The notes below the pieces were generated by a model. The model was given only the letters and a program-made list of their open reading frames with translations, did not search any database and had not been told where the DNA came from. 64,000 nt of DNA from Babylonia areolata (lineage: Eukaryota > Mollusca > Gastropoda > Neogastropoda > Buccinidae): positions 39,417,713-39,481,712 of the forward strand of contig NC_134878.1 in NCBI RefSeq assembly GCF_041734735.1, read 5' to 3'. Shown here one piece after another: positions 1-8,906 of this stretch (its first letter is position 1; each line of letters starts with the position of its first letter). A program made the translations under genes and the position numbers.

Positions 1-1
1 T

Positions 2-2911
2 GCACACAAGTTTCCAACAAAAACGAATTCTAATTTAACTTCTGCCTATCCTTCTGATGATGGGTTAAATTTTGAAAATATTGACTTTCCTACACCTATA
101 AAACAAATTACAAAGATTGAGACTCAAAATAATATTGCTATTAATGTATACTATTTAAAAAATAAAACGATTGAACGTGCAAGAATATCAAAACAACCCG
201 CCAACATGGAGCGTATTAAACTTCTTATTATAGAAAATGAAAATGGTGGACAACATTATACTTATATTAAGAACTTTAACAGACTACTTAGTAATACAAA
301 CAAACACAAAGCAGCAATGTACTTTTGTGAGTATTGCTTGACAGGTACAACATCATCAGAACTTTTAGAAGAACATATTAAGCGATGCGCGCAGATCAAC
401 CACAAGAACTATTCTCGCATTGAGATGCCATCGGAGAAGACAAAAATGATCCAATTTACCAATTTTCAAAATCAAATGCAAGTTAGTGATGTGATATATG
501 CTGATTTTGAGGCGATTTGTAAAGAAATAAAAGACGATTCCGATTCGAATAATACCATCAAAGAAAGCGAACACATCATCTCGTCATACGGGTTTGTGCA
601 TGTTAGGTCTGATGGAAGGGCGTACAAACCGCAACTATTTCGTGGTGAGAATGCGGTCAGTCATTTTCTCGAAAAACTTCGAATAATATATTATCATACT
701 GTCAAGGAATTGAAAAAACCAGTTCCAATAAAGGTGACCAAAAAAGATAACGAATCGTTTGAAAACGAACGAGTTTGTTGGATATGTAGAGGGGAACTAC
801 TCGCAAATGATAAAGTAAGAGATCATGACCATATCACAGGGAACTATAGAGGTGCCGCGCATGCATCGTGTAATCTTAAATTGAGAATAAAACCCGACGA
901 ATTTGTGTTGCCGATATTATTTCACAACCTCAAAGGTTACGACTCTCATGTGATCATTTCGGAGCTCGCGAACAAAGGTGGTGGTAGAATTACGTGTATC
1001 GCGAATAATAAAGAGAAGTACATCACATTCAGTTGGGGAAGGTTGAAGTTTTTAGATAGTTTCGCATTCTTGAGTTCGAGTCTCGACCAGCTTGCGAAGA
1101 ACCTTCCGGATGATAAGAAGTTTTTAACGCGCGAACATTTCACAGATGAGGAGGAGTTCAAGCTCGTTACGAGAAAAGGAGTCTTTCCGTACGAATATAT
1201 TACCGATTGGAGTAAATACGAAGATACAAAACTACCAAAGAAAAGTCATTTCTTTAGTAAACTTAACAACACGGATATATCAGAAAGTGACCACAAGCAT
1301 GCCAAGAATGTGTGGAAGAAGTTTAAATGTAAGAATGTAGGTGATTATAACGATCTGTACTTAGTCACTGATGTGCTGTTACTTGCCGATGTGTTCCAGA
1401 ATTTTAGAAATACGTGTTTGCGAACTCATAATCTCGATCCTGTTCATTATTACATGCTTCCCGGAATGTCTTGGGATGCTTTACTCAAGAGTACGGGAAT
1501 AGAACTCGAACTGTTGACGGATATCGAACAATATAACGTGATAGAGGCGGGAATACGCGGTGGAATCAGTATGACTGTAAGAAGATACGTGGAGGCTAAT
1601 AACAAGTATATGAAAGATTACAGGCCTGAAAAAACGGATTCGTATATCATGTATCTCGACGCGAACAACTTGTATGGTTGGGCGATGTTACAAGCTTTAC
1701 CCACGGGTGGATTTATCTGGGATAACGATGCCAATCTCGAAAAGATTCTAAATCACCCCGACGATGATGAGACGGGATATATTGTGGAGTGTGATATCGA
1801 GTACCCTAAGGAATTACACGACGAACATAACGATTATCCCCTAGCTCCTGAGAAAATAGAAATAAAACTCAAAAACCTCTCACCCTATCAACGACGCCTT
1901 CGTGAAAAACTCGAGATGCGCGGAAAGGAAACGAGAAAATTAGTTCCGAATCTATGGAATAAGGTTGGTTATGTCGTTCACTATAGAAATCTCAAGCTAT
2001 ACACGCAACTTGGCATGAAAGTAACTAAAATCACAAAAGTGTTAAAGTTTAATCAAAGTCCCTGGATGGCGCCCTATATATTGATGAACACCAAACTGAG
2101 ACAAGCCGCTACTAACGATGCCGATAAAGATCTGTATAAATTAATGAACAACTCGGTATTTGGTAAAACTATGGAAAATATCAGAATGAGAACGAATATC
2201 AAATTATTCAAGTTAGATGAAGAGGACAAGGCACGCAAACTAATAAACAAACCGGCTTATGTCGATCATATGATCATCAACGAGAAACTTCTAGCGATTC
2301 ACTACAAAAAAAATAAGCTTGTGCTCAATAAACCTATCTATATCGGGATGGCCATTCTCGACCTATCAAAGTATCTCATGTATGATTTGTATTACAACCA
2401 CTACAAGAAAAAATATGGATGCAGGTTGTTATATACTGATACCGATTCATTCATTCTCCACGTAGAATGTGAGGATTTTATCACTGGTATGGATGATAAT
2501 GTACATGACCGCAGTAATTTTCCAAAAGATCATCGATTGTACGATAAATCGATAGAGAAAGTGCCAGGATACATGAAAAGTGAGCTCGGATGTAAACCGA
2601 TCCGACAATTCTGCGGCTTGCGCTCGAAGATGTATTCGGTTGTAGCGGATGATGGATCAGTTATCAAGAAAGCCAAGGGCATAAAAAAATGTGTGGTGAA
2701 GGATGAAATTGAACCCGATATGTATAAGGAGTGTATTGATCGATCTGTTCAATTTACTAATAGTATGAGAACGTTCAGATCGTATAAGCACAAGATGTAC
2801 ACGATCAAGCAAATGAAGACATCACTCTCACCGTACGATTCCAAACGCTATTGGTTAGATGATGGTATTACATCTTACGCCTACGGGCACTATGGTATTT
2901 CTGTATCGTGA
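2..2911 (+). CDS. Protein-primed family B DNA polymerase of the Polinton (5' partial)
   Basis: This is the replicative polymerase of Polintons, with a 3'-5' exonuclease and a polymerase core. The frame is open from base 2, so the true N-terminus lies left of the window; the first ATG inside is at 206. Counting from it, Exo I is YADFEAI (about 98), Exo II HNLKGYDSHV (about 239) and Exo III TDVLLLADV (about 388). Polymerase motif A is DANNLYGWAM (about 485), motif B NNSVFGKTMEN (about 647) and motif C YTDTDSF (about 743). A CxxC...H...C zinc cluster with DHDH (about 189-226) resembles the HNH/endonuclease VII-like insert common in these polymerases. It runs convergent with the integrase, and the two coding ends overlap by about 20 bp. 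Confidence 0.93.
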   Translation, partial: AHKFPTKTNSNLTSAYPSDDGLNFENIDFPTPIKQITKIETQNNIAINVYYLKNKTIERARISKQPANMERIKLLIIENENGGQHYTYIKNFNRLLSNTNKHKAAMYFCEYCLTGTTSSELLEEHIKRCAQINHKNYSRIEMPSEKTKMIQFTNFQNQMQVSDVIYADFEAICKEIKDDSDSNNTIKESEHIISSYGFVHVRSDGRAYKPQLFRGENAVSHFLEKLRIIYYHTVKELKKPVPIKVTKKDNESFENERVCWICRGELLANDKVRDHDHITGNYRGAAHASCNLKLRIKPDEFVLPILFHNLKGYDSHVIISELANKGGGRITCIANNKEKYITFSWGRLKFLDSFAFLSSSLDQLAKNLPDDKKFLTREHFTDEEEFKLVTRKGVFPYEYITDWSKYEDTKLPKKSHFFSKLNNTDISESDHKHAKNVWKKFKCKNVGDYNDLYLVTDVLLLADVFQNFRNTCLRTHNLDPVHYYMLPGMSWDALLKSTGIELELLTDIEQYNVIEAGIRGGISMTVRRYVEANNKYMKDYRPEKTDSYIMYLDANNLYGWAMLQALPTGGFIWDNDANLEKILNHPDDDETGYIVECDIEYPKELHDEHNDYPLAPEKIEIKLKNLSPYQRRLREKLEMRGKETRKLVPNLWNKVGYVVHYRNLKLYTQLGMKVTKITKVLKFNQSPWMAPYILMNTKLRQAATNDADKDLYKLMNNSVFGKTMENIRMRTNIKLFKLDEEDKARKLINKPAYVDHMIINEKLLAIHYKKNKLVLNKPIYIGMAILDLSKYLMYDLYYNHYKKKYGCRLLYTDTDSFILHVECEDFITGMDDNVHDRSNFPKDHRLYDKSIEKVPGYMKSELGCKPIRQFCGLRSKMYSVVADDGSVIKKAKGIKKCVVKDEIEPDMYKECIDRSVQFTNSMRTFRSYKHKMYTIKQMKTSLSPYDSKRYWLDDGITSYAYGHYGISVS

Positions 2912-3725
2912 GGAACAACCATAAGCTCTTCGTGTACAAACCCTCTGGATGGGCCATTTTGTAAATAATAAAGAATAGGATCGCCGGGCATCATACGCTT
3001 AATATTATAAACTTTAAGAGACCAAACGGGATCCGTTGCTCGTTTGCGAGCTCCACCCTCGAGCTCACCGGGCTCATACAAGTACCGAACTTGCGCATCA
3101 TGCGGTAACTCTCCTTTATCATCTTTAGTCGGTGCAGAGGATTCGGCTTCTACCGATTTGGCCTTTATTGCGACCGACGGTTTCTTACCTATAAGTCTCG
3201 TCACCTCATTATTCAACGCAGCCACAACAGCCGGTAATCTAGTGACCCATTCTGTTGATCGATTCGGCGATTTCATTTCAGCCACATATTGATGACTAAA
3301 CAATCGTTCTGCCAGCGTACGATTAAATCTTTCTACAATAGCCTGGCTTCTGTGTGTCTTTCCACGCCTTACTTTTTTAAAAATTTTGTTCACAGCACCC
3401 ATAAACTCTCGGCCAGGATCTACCTGAAGAAGTTTGGGCAACTTCAATGGGCTACGGTCGTAAATACGTAAAAAAGCGGCCGCCACTTCGACCTGTCTTT
3501 CGTTGTTAGGGGTTTGGCTTCTTTATATCGACTCGCAACATCAACGACAGTCAGCGCATACTTATACGTCTTACGCCCGATTCTGTCATAGGGTAAAAAT
3601 AAAAGGTCAGCCTGATGAACCTCATTTGGGACAGTAATATCAAATTTTGCTCTCGGAATATACTTTGGAGGGGGTAGATAAATTTGCCATATAGCTTGTT
3701 TTTTGTAACCATTTTCTAGCCTCAT
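2890..3725 (-). mobile_element. Polinton integrase region (rve, DDE type)
   Basis: This minus-strand region encodes the retroviral-type integrase of the Polinton. Visible hallmarks are an acidic residue in QADLLF, a second in VDPGREF and the glutamate in VERFNRTL, with spacing like D,D-35-E. The C-terminal part carries YLYEPGELEGG and DPVWS-type text like the basic or chromo-like tail of Polinton integrases. The enzyme is expected to insert the linear element DNA into the chromosome. Position next to the polymerase is usual for the family. The upstream limit may reach about 3810. Confidence 0.88.
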
Positions 3726-3834
3726 CCTCAGACACCTTGGCTGCTTTCGCGAGTTTTTTAATCGCCGAATAACCCTTCCAATAACCGCTTGGGCTGTAAT
3801 AGATCTTTTCCATTTTATTTAAGAAAGTAAATGT

Positions 3835-4251
3835 TTAATATTTTGAAATCGCAAAACCAAAAATGACCATGGTCATGATAATAAATACGTATTCTCGATC
3901 TTTTTGTCCCTCTGAGGGTGTATAAAAATCTGAAAGTTGGGGTTTATGAGAAAGAGGGGGTAGTGGCTCCCCCATCACTTTATAATATTCTTGCATAGCC
4001 ATATCCACATCCTTAAACGTGTTCACAGCATGTTGTTGTTGTCTTAGTTTTTCATTTATATAATCTAAACGTTGAATCCTCTCTTTCTGCCATTCTGCGG
4101 TCGCTGCCTGAAGTTGTTCTTGCGCTTTGTTGTGTCGTTTCTGTTCTTCTAACGCGTCTGAAGACCCCAGTTTACTAAATAAAAAATTACTTCTGGTAAA
4201 TGCTAAAGCGTTTACTATTGCCCCACCAACGAGTAACGCTACTGATGCCAT
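3835..4251 (-). CDS. Polinton accessory protein, coiled coil with membrane ends
   Basis: This 138-aa protein starts at ATG 4251. Residues 1-18 are hydrophobic (VALLVGGAIVNALAF), residues about 33-80 are rich in Q/E/K/R and likely coiled coil, and the last 20 residues (FIIMTMVIFGFAISKY) form a probable membrane anchor. A DFYTPSEGQKDREYVF stretch before the anchor is, to my memory, conserved in Polinton-like clusters of other marine invertebrates. It is likely a virion or membrane-associated protein. No enzymatic motif is visible. It lies in the same-strand cluster that ends with the integrase. Confidence 0.6.
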   Translation of the reverse strand: MASVALLVGGAIVNALAFTRSNFLFSKLGSSDALEEQKRHNKAQEQLQAATAEWQKERIQRLDYINEKLRQQQHAVNTFKDVDMAMQEYYKVMGEPLPPLSHKPQLSDFYTPSEGQKDREYVFIIMTMVIFGFAISKY

Positions 4252-4272
4252 ACTATAATGATGATATTATTA

Positions 4273-4515
4273 TTACTTCAAAATATCATGTGGGAGAATA
4301 CCTTGTTTTTCCAACATATCCTTTGTAGCCATAGCGAGGGCTATATCCAAAGTGACCATCCCGATATCTTCGAGGTTGAAAGCCAGTCTAGGTGTTGGGG
4401 CTTTCGTAAATATTAATTTTGTCAATCTCGAGTAACCAGCGGCCAATGCGCTGACCACAACCGCGTGGTATACAGTGTTTGCAATTTCTTTACCGTTTAT
4501 ATTTGGTGTTGCCAT
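4273..4515 (-). CDS. Small Polinton accessory protein
   Basis: The protein is about 80 aa, starting at ATG 4515 (MATPNINGKE). The frame opens slightly further upstream but without an ATG. It contains a hydrophobic helix (YHAVVVSALAAGYSRL) and ends DMLEKQGILPHDILK. I do not know its function; it resembles small conserved proteins that travel with integrase and ATPase in invertebrate Polinton clusters. Short gaps to both neighbours suggest one compact transcription block. Confidence 0.5.
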   Translation of the reverse strand: MATPNINGKEIANTVYHAVVVSALAAGYSRLTKLIFTKAPTPRLAFNLEDIGMVTLDIALAMATKDMLEKQGILPHDILK

Positions 4516-4550
4516 TGTTTGTTGTTTATAAATAGTGTTCAAATTAATGT

Positions 4551-4850
4551 TCAAAACATGATAAATGGGTTGGGTTTTGTTACCACAGGTGGTGGTTGTA
4601 CTGGTTTTTTCGACCGATTAAAATATATGTAAACACCACAACCTATTGTCATCGTAGCAGCAGCAGCAATGTACAAGGGATTGATAAAAACGTGATCTGG
4701 TCCCCTCGATGATGGTTCTTCTTCTTGTTGTTCTTCTTTCGCTTTTCGAAGTTTTTCGAGAAGTTCTTCATGTTTTGCTTTTCTAGCAGCAGCACCTTTT
4801 CGACCCGCTTCAACTTTCTTCTGATTCTTTGGTTTCGTTACTTCCTCCAT
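4551..4850 (-). CDS. Small basic, single-pass membrane Polinton protein
   Basis: This 99-aa protein has a lysine/arginine/alanine-rich N-terminal half (KKVEAGRKGAAARKAKHEEL, probably helical) and an acidic EEQQEEEP patch. A single membrane segment follows (PLYIAAAATMTIGCGVYIYF, about 57-76), then a proline-rich tail. The ATG is at 4850, and the frame overlaps the end of the next gene upstream by about 40 bp, typical of compact viral packing. The role is unknown; a DNA-binding or virion-core membrane protein is possible. Confidence 0.55.
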   Translation of the reverse strand: MEEVTKPKNQKKVEAGRKGAAARKAKHEELLEKLRKAKEEQQEEEPSSRGPDHVFINPLYIAAAATMTIGCGVYIYFNRSKKPVQPPPVVTKPNPFIMF

Positions 4851-5385
4851 TATATTTATTAAATTGACAATGTTTAACAGTAGTTACAGCTGTGGTGAGC
4901 GGAGCTAAGAACATGCCAAATCTGTGATACAGTTCGCAAGTAAAGCTGTTAAGCGCATGTCCCAGGAATGGATCTTGCTCGAGATCACTATTTAATTTTG
5001 TTTGGTCATCAATTGGGAGATACATACAAACTGCTCTGGTATACAGTTGTATAATTGTATTACCGAGTGATTTTGTAATCATCGATCCTAAACTCGCTTC
5101 GTATCTCGTATAAAGCTTGTCTATATCCGCATCTTTCATCACTTCGATTTTATCAACACTAAACTCTTTCCCTAAATATTCTTTTGCTCCACCGGCTGAG
5201 ACCACTGCCATAAGCCTGTCGCGTTTGGGATCCTCGGATAGTAATTGGTCCATCTTCTTATATTCTATATACCTCCTTTTAAGTTTAAAATAATGAAAAA
5301 CTACAAATCCAACGACTAAAAGTGTTAAGAAATTGCTAACCAGTGCTAAGGAACTGTTAAGCAGGGTTAAGAAATTGTTAAGCAT
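4810..5385 (-). CDS. Polinton protein with N-terminal membrane anchor, unknown role
   Basis: Starting from ATG 5385 the protein is about 191 aa. Its first 30 residues are hydrophobic (FLTLLVVGFVVFHYF) and form a probable signal anchor. A soluble domain follows with no motif I recognise. It lies directly downstream of the packaging ATPase on the same strand and overlaps the following small gene. No catalytic signature was seen. Confidence 0.5.
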   Translation of the reverse strand: MLNNFLTLLNSSLALVSNFLTLLVVGFVVFHYFKLKRRYIEYKKMDQLLSEDPKRDRLMAVVSAGGAKEYLGKEFSVDKIEVMKDADIDKLYTRYEASLGSMITKSLGNTIIQLYTRAVCMYLPIDDQTKLNSDLEQDPFLGHALNSFTCELYHRFGMFLAPLTTAVTTVKHCQFNKYNGGSNETKESEES

Positions 5386-5408
5386 TGTTAAACAGCTGTT
5401 GATTATTA

Positions 5409-6023
5409 CTAGCAAATTTTATATGCAACTGGTTGATCAGTTTTTAATATCAACTTGGAGTGTTTGGTATTTTCCAATGATTTCCTAACCTCTTTACGTT
5501 CATTTTGTGTTGGAATGACATCGTTTTCTCTTAAACACTCATCAAACGAGTCCCTATCCTTACAGTGAAATAAAGCCACCCATTTCGTTTGTTCGCGAAG
5601 GTCAGTAAGAACCGAGTTGTATTTCTGAGTCAACACCCACACAGACTGTTTCGCGTGTCTTCCAGAAAATGCGAGTTTACTCAACATTTGCTTCTTTTGA
5701 GTAACAGCCTTTAAGTCACTACAGTCATCGATGATGTACAACGTTGGCTCCCCGGCAAATATTTCAAAAAACAGCCCAAGCCATTCGTGAAGTTTATCAC
5801 CGGGATTAACGGTGTATACCCCGCGGTCCTTTCTTACCCACACTCGGGATGGATAGGCTTTATTATATTCGAGAGTAGGGCATAGAATTACAATATTCTC
5901 GAACACACCACGATATGTCGTTTGTAATAAATTTAAAATAAATTCGGTCTTACCGCACCCAGTTTGCCCGCAAATAATTGCGGAATGTGCTTCTTTAGTA
6001 AACAGCCTCGACAAATCTTCCAT
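5409..6023 (-). CDS. Polinton packaging ATPase (FtsK/HerA superfamily, A32-like)
   Basis: This 204-aa P-loop ATPase starts at ATG 6023. Walker A is CGQTGCGKTEF (about 18-28) and Walker B is LYIIDDCSD (about 96-104). An ALTQKYN-like sensor region follows (VWVLTQKYNSVL). Size and motif order match the A32-like genome-packaging ATPases of Polintons, adintoviruses and large DNA viruses, which pump DNA into a capsid. It overlaps the end of the capsid region just upstream by about 29 bp, a usual partnership. Confidence 0.87.
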   Translation of the reverse strand: MEDLSRLFTKEAHSAIICGQTGCGKTEFILNLLQTTYRGVFENIVILCPTLEYNKAYPSRVWVRKDRGVYTVNPGDKLHEWLGLFFEIFAGEPTLYIIDDCSDLKAVTQKKQMLSKLAFSGRHAKQSVWVLTQKYNSVLTDLREQTKWVALFHCKDRDSFDECLRENDVIPTQNERKEVRKSLENTKHSKLILKTDQPVAYKIC

Positions 6024-7242
6024 CTTCTATATTTAATTGTCCATCCATAATTACAAATACATACGCATTTAGCGGTTCTGCCGTTTCAGCTTTTTTCTGA
6101 ATCTGAATCGTAATGCCTTCAGACGCATTTTCGATACGACGTCCACTCCCGTGAAGAGAATTATCATCTGTGGTGCGCATATCCAACCAAAGAGCATAAT
6201 TATTCGTGAAATATTCACCGATTGTGACATCCGCTAGTTCTAAATCTTTTACCACTTTGTCTACTTCGGGGTCGCGTTTTTGCATTCCGAAAAACTTTCT
6301 GATTTCATCCCATTGTTGATAGGAACGCATACCTTGACTAAACAGTTGATTGGGCACACCTTCGATCGTCACTTCAACCTTATTGATCTTAGGATTGTAA
6401 TACTCATCAAACAACAGCAGTACCCCCTTCATACTTTTTGCCGGCACGTTGAGATTAATATTCCAGAGTGTGTCAGATTTGTCCAGAGGAATTTTACGAT
6501 GTCGTAGTATTCTATCATATAAAATAGCGAGCCTACCCGAATAATAACCGGCTATCTGTCTCGCAAGTTCGGGTTGTGTGACTTTCTCAAACTCGAGACT
6601 AATCCCTTCTATCGTAGAGGATGCATCCAGGTCTGTGCTGCGGATAACCTTGTTATAAGCATTAAAAGTAAGTTCATACTCCAGGCGATCGCCGAGAGCA
6701 CTCTGATAAAATGGTGCATGAGATTCTAGCAACTCGAAATCAAGCGGAATACAAAATGGATTACCGTAAGCCTCCGCAATGGCGGCATCTCTAGCGATAG
6801 TGTTATCTTTATTATCCGCGTTAATACGCAATCATGTCACATTACGGTGTGTACTTAAGTCAATACCTTGATAAACGGCGTTTCTTCGTTCTTGTCGAGT
6901 TCGCCAAAGATCTCCATAAGTATAAAATACATCACTATCTTCAACGCTCATGATTTCATTACCGGAAATGCGAATGGTTGTTTTACGTACTATGGCTCTA
7001 CCAATATTATCAACGAGTGTTCTGTTCACATCTGTTGTAGAAGTCAAAGAAATTTTGAATGCTAGTCGAACACTCCCCGGAACGATCACATCGTCAACAC
7101 CTAAATTAGGAAAGCGTACAAGAAGTTGTTGATTCTGATCGATAGTTGACGGATTGTTAGTAATCACGACAGTATGCCGCACGCCCTTTATCCCCCGCGG
7201 CTCCCGCAAACTTCTCATTGGATTAAGCTTTCTTCCACCCAT
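5995..7242 (-). mobile_element. Polinton capsid-protein region (probable double jelly-roll major capsid)
   Basis: This minus-strand coding region of about 1.25 kb begins at ATG 7242 (MGGRKLNPMRS) and ends beside the ATPase. The text is beta-rich, with few charged helices and many T/I/V alternations (RKTTIRISGNEIM, KVEVTIEGVPNQL). Size (about 400 residues) and position immediately before the packaging ATPase fit the major capsid protein of Polintons. The call rests on context and general character, since jelly-roll folds cannot be proved from motifs. Confidence 0.65.
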
Positions 7243-7292
7243 TTTTTGTTTTATATAGATATAAGGATATAACTTTATATTATAAGTTTAAT

Positions 7293-8399
7293 ATGGCGGA
7301 TGGGTTCGCAGAAGGTGGTGAGTCAATAATAGAATCTGGTTTCTTGCAAACAGAATTATTAAAGAGCGCGGTTGATGATTACTATGATGCATTTGGACAA
7401 GAGCCCGATGTTGGGCGAAATTATGCCAATTTTGAACTTGATAGTAGAGGTACACTACGATTAAAAAATAATCCAGATTTTAATATCATTAACGTCCGCA
7501 CGAAACAACGCCTAGCACTTTCAACACTAGCGGGAAAACCTGGTGGAGCAAATATTATTCGCGAGGAACTTGGTTTTGTAGACTGGAGGAGGAAAAACTT
7601 AAAACCCCAAACGGTCGCGGCTCTCCAAAAGGTTGAAGCCAAACTGGGCGAAGAAATTGAGATGGATGATTTCTCACCAAATACAATCGATGAAGTACTT
7701 AAAACTATAGATGATCCTCCCCTGGATGGCACCGATGAACTGGGTGGTTATATTCGTGAACTCAAAGGTTTAGACAAAGCCATGCAAAGACAGCGCGGTA
7801 ATCTTTCTGACAACCTCTCAAAACTCTCTCACCTGGATGAAGAAATGTCAACTTTAAAAGTAAGAATTCAGTCTGCGGAACTAGCTGATAAAGATGAAAG
7901 CGAAATCAAACCCTTGCGTTTACAATTAGACGATCTAAACATCGAGCATGCTGCATGACTAGAAGCGATATCAACACACAAAGAAGCGCTGCGATCTCAA
8001 ATCAGCAGAATGCGTGAAACGATACGCAGAATTCTTGAGGAGGACACAACACTCGCGGAACGTATTCGAACGCTTTTTAGAGAACAAGGCATTACTATCG
8101 TTTCCATTCTTACTGCCTTTGGTATGATTATCAGCACTATCGTTTTGGCCGTCATGGGTCCACGGGCGCCGGGTAAAAAAGATGACAACTGGATAAGAAA
8201 AAGACTTAAAGATTTGGGAGAATTACTTAAAAAATTAGGTTTAAAGGCGATTGATGCCCTCCCAGGAGTCATTGGGGCTATTGTTTCGTGGTTATTAAGC
8301 ACGTTGGGTAAAGCGGTTGGGTGGTTAGCCAACAACCTGTGGGCACTTGTGCTCGGTGCTGGCCTCCTCCTGTTTGATTATTTAAAGAAGAGAAAGTAA
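7293..8399 (+). mobile_element. Polinton coiled-coil and membrane protein region
   Basis: This plus-strand coding region starts at ATG 7293 (MADGFAEGGES) and diverges from the capsid region across a 50-bp AT-rich gap that probably holds both promoters. The N-terminal part is globular. The middle is heptad-like and charged (LSHLDEEMSTLKVRIQSAEL). The last third has two hydrophobic segments (TIVSILTAFGMIISTIVLAV; GWLANNLWALVLGAGLLLFDYL) and a KKRK end. It resembles viral entry or virion-associated membrane proteins in design only. I do not recognise a named family. Confidence 0.55.
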
Positions 8400-8898
8400 A
8401 TACCACCTAGACCTATCAATCCTAAAGTAAGAGCGACTTTATAGTCTTTGTGAGTTGTTGGCTCTTCTTCGTACGATACTTTCGCTGGTTTGAGTTTAAA
8501 TTTGTTATCCGAAGAACCTGCACCATACAGAAAGGGTCTATTACCAGCACCGGTAGCTATTGCAAATCCTGGTCGAGATGTTTGTATTAATTTTTTATTT
8601 CTATAGGTAAGAGTGCACCACCCGCGAATGCCAAACAAAACTCTCGTTTCACCCGCTCCTGTCCTCGGTGTTGTCAAAGGCTTGTGTGATTTATAATCGA
8701 GCACCGTATTACTCGCATCAAGCATTGCCAAGTCTGCATCAGAAGGTGGCACAAGAGCCCAGTGACCTCTAGACCATTGAAGAGCTTTTCCTGATGGGGC
8801 AACAAAATAGTATGCATGTACATTTGGTGGAACACTTGGATGTTGAGTAGGTGGAACACTCTGGGTATATTGGGGTGAAACACTCTGGGTAGGTGGTA
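8378..8898 (-). mobile_element. 3' portion of a Polinton gene interrupted by LINE-A
   Basis: This minus-strand coding stretch has a short proline-rich tandem repeat near its left-hand break with the LINE (a VPPTQ / VSPQY-type period), a glycine-rich middle, and a C-terminal membrane anchor (LTLGLIGLGGIYFLFFK). It begins exactly at the LINE-A junction; the other portion of the gene lies beyond the LINE at 12851-13884. The end overlaps the convergent region 7293-8399 by about 20 bp. A surface or fibre-type virion protein is possible, but no family is recognised. Confidence 0.55.
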
Positions 8899-8906
8899 CA
8901 ATGTGT
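8899..8906. repeat. Target-site duplication of LINE-A, left copy
   Basis: CAATGTGT abuts the 3' end of LINE-A. The identical octamer is at 12843-12850 on the 5' side. Polinton coding text is continuous with each flank up to the octamer. Confidence 0.8.
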
